From Pseudomonadota bacterium (lineage in GTDB: Bacteria; Pseudomonadota; Alphaproteobacteria; Rhizobiales; Kaistiaceae), in assembly GCA_023433185.1 (NCBI GenBank), contig JAEZEN010000154.1:1-14813 (forward strand): a stretch of 14,813 nucleotides of DNA. Direction: 5' to 3'. The notes beneath the pieces are model-generated. The model was not told where the DNA came from, ran no database searches, and saw only the letters and a program-made list of their open reading frames with translations. This document shows, one piece after another, positions 14,328-14,813 of the stretch. Position 1 is the stretch's first letter; every line of letters starts with the position of its first letter. The translations under genes and the position numbers were made by a program.

Positions 14328-14813
14328 CTACATCACGGTCCTGATGAGGCCGCCGTCGATGCGGAGGGCGGCGCCGTTCACGATTCCCGTGCGGCTGCTT
14401 CCGAGGAAGGTGACGAAATCCGCCACCTCCTCCGGCCGCGACAGGCGCTGGATGAGCGACGTGGCCCGGTTCTCGGCGACGAAGCGGCGCTCGGCCTCCG
14501 CCGTCTCGACACCCGGGTAGAGCCCGGCGATGAGCCTCGACACGCCCTCCGTGCTGCACGGCCCCGGGAGGACCGAATTGACGGTGACGGCGGTGCCCTT
14601 GGTGGTCTCGGCAAGGTTCCGCGCAAGCGACATCTGCATCGTCTTGGTGGCGCTGTAGGCCGGCATCTCCGGCGCGGGATTGATGCCCGACTCGCTCGCC
14701 ATGAAGATGACGCGCCCGCTGTTGCGCGCCAGCATCTTCGGCAGGTAGTTGCGGCTTAGGCGGATGCCGCTCATCACGTTGGTTTCGATCAGTTCGAACC
14801 AGCGGTCGTCCCC
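14328..14813 (-). CDS. SDR-family oxidoreductase, 5' end beyond window
   Basis: The C-terminal 161 residues of a short-chain dehydrogenase are visible; the frame is open to the window edge. They include the conserved Asn (ETN, visible residue 12), the catalytic Ser in FMASESG (40), and the Tyr53-x3-Lys57 pair in AYSATK. VNSVLPGP and the terminal NGAALRIDGG segment are typical of classical FabG-like SDRs. The nucleotide-binding N terminus is missing only because the window ends. The substrate is unknown. The gene precedes an ABC-2 permease gene by 2 bp, an unusual pairing. Confidence 0.88.
   Translation of the reverse strand, partial: GDDRWFELIETNVMSGIRLSRNYLPKMLARNSGRVIFMASESGINPAPEMPAYSATKTMQMSLARNLAETTKGTAVTVNSVLPGPCSTEGVSRLIAGLYPGVETAEAERRFVAENRATSLIQRLSRPEEVADFVTFLGSSRTGIVNGAALRIDGGLIRTVM

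Overview
The window is GC-rich throughout. Genes are packed with 4-bp start/stop overlaps, and the families present (SorC and RpiR regulators, GatD-like dehydrogenase, long-form DeoC, ALDH16-type dehydrogenase) suggest an alphaproteobacterium, probably Hyphomicrobiales. That placement is inferred from gene content and composition, since no rRNA or housekeeping marker is present. I see no tRNA, rRNA, CRISPR array, insertion sequence or phage gene. Almost every base is coding. The only gene-poor, AT-rich patch is about 12,120-12,223.

Layout. (1) 15-5099, plus strand: a four-gene operon encoding a SorC/DeoR-type sugar-responsive regulator, a long eukaryote-type 2-deoxyribose-5-phosphate aldolase (DeoC), a two-domain ALDH16-type aldehyde dehydrogenase and a HAD phosphatase/mutase. 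Junctions are ATGA overlaps or an 11-bp gap. (2) 5065-12115, minus strand: an operon read right to left. It encodes a possible 21-residue leader peptide, an SDR dehydrogenase, two zinc-dependent medium-chain dehydrogenases (the second GatD-like), a glycerol-kinase-like FGGY kinase, a cupin-type phosphoglucose isomerase, a TIM-barrel ketose epimerase and, last, an RpiR/MurR-family repressor. The 3' ends of operons 1 and 2 overlap by 35 bp. (3) 12224-14813, minus strand: an unrelated cluster read toward operon 2, with a 5'-truncated SDR gene, an ABC-2 type permease and an unrecognised membrane-anchored periplasmic protein.

How the genes may work together. Operon 1 fits catabolism of a deoxyribose-5-phosphate-like compound: the aldolase splits it to glyceraldehyde-3-phosphate plus an aldehyde (acetaldehyde for the canonical substrate), the ALDH oxidises the aldehyde, and a sugar-phosphate-sensing SorC regulator controls the set. 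Operon 2 has the logic of a polyol pathway: dehydrogenases and a polyol-type kinase make a ketose phosphate, and an epimerase and an aldose/ketose-phosphate isomerase feed it to central metabolism. Its order of functions recalls the Brucella erythritol route (EryA kinase, EryB dehydrogenase, EryC TIM-barrel epimerase/racemase, then isomerases), but with different protein families in most steps. The substrate is not determinable from sequence. No transporter is in the window, so uptake genes probably lie outside it.

Regulation. Two similar 17-bp elements (13 of 17 positions identical) occur in the two places where an RpiR-type repressor would be expected to act: between the -35 and -10 of the candidate operon-2 promoter, and in the 83-bp gap in front of the RpiR gene itself.
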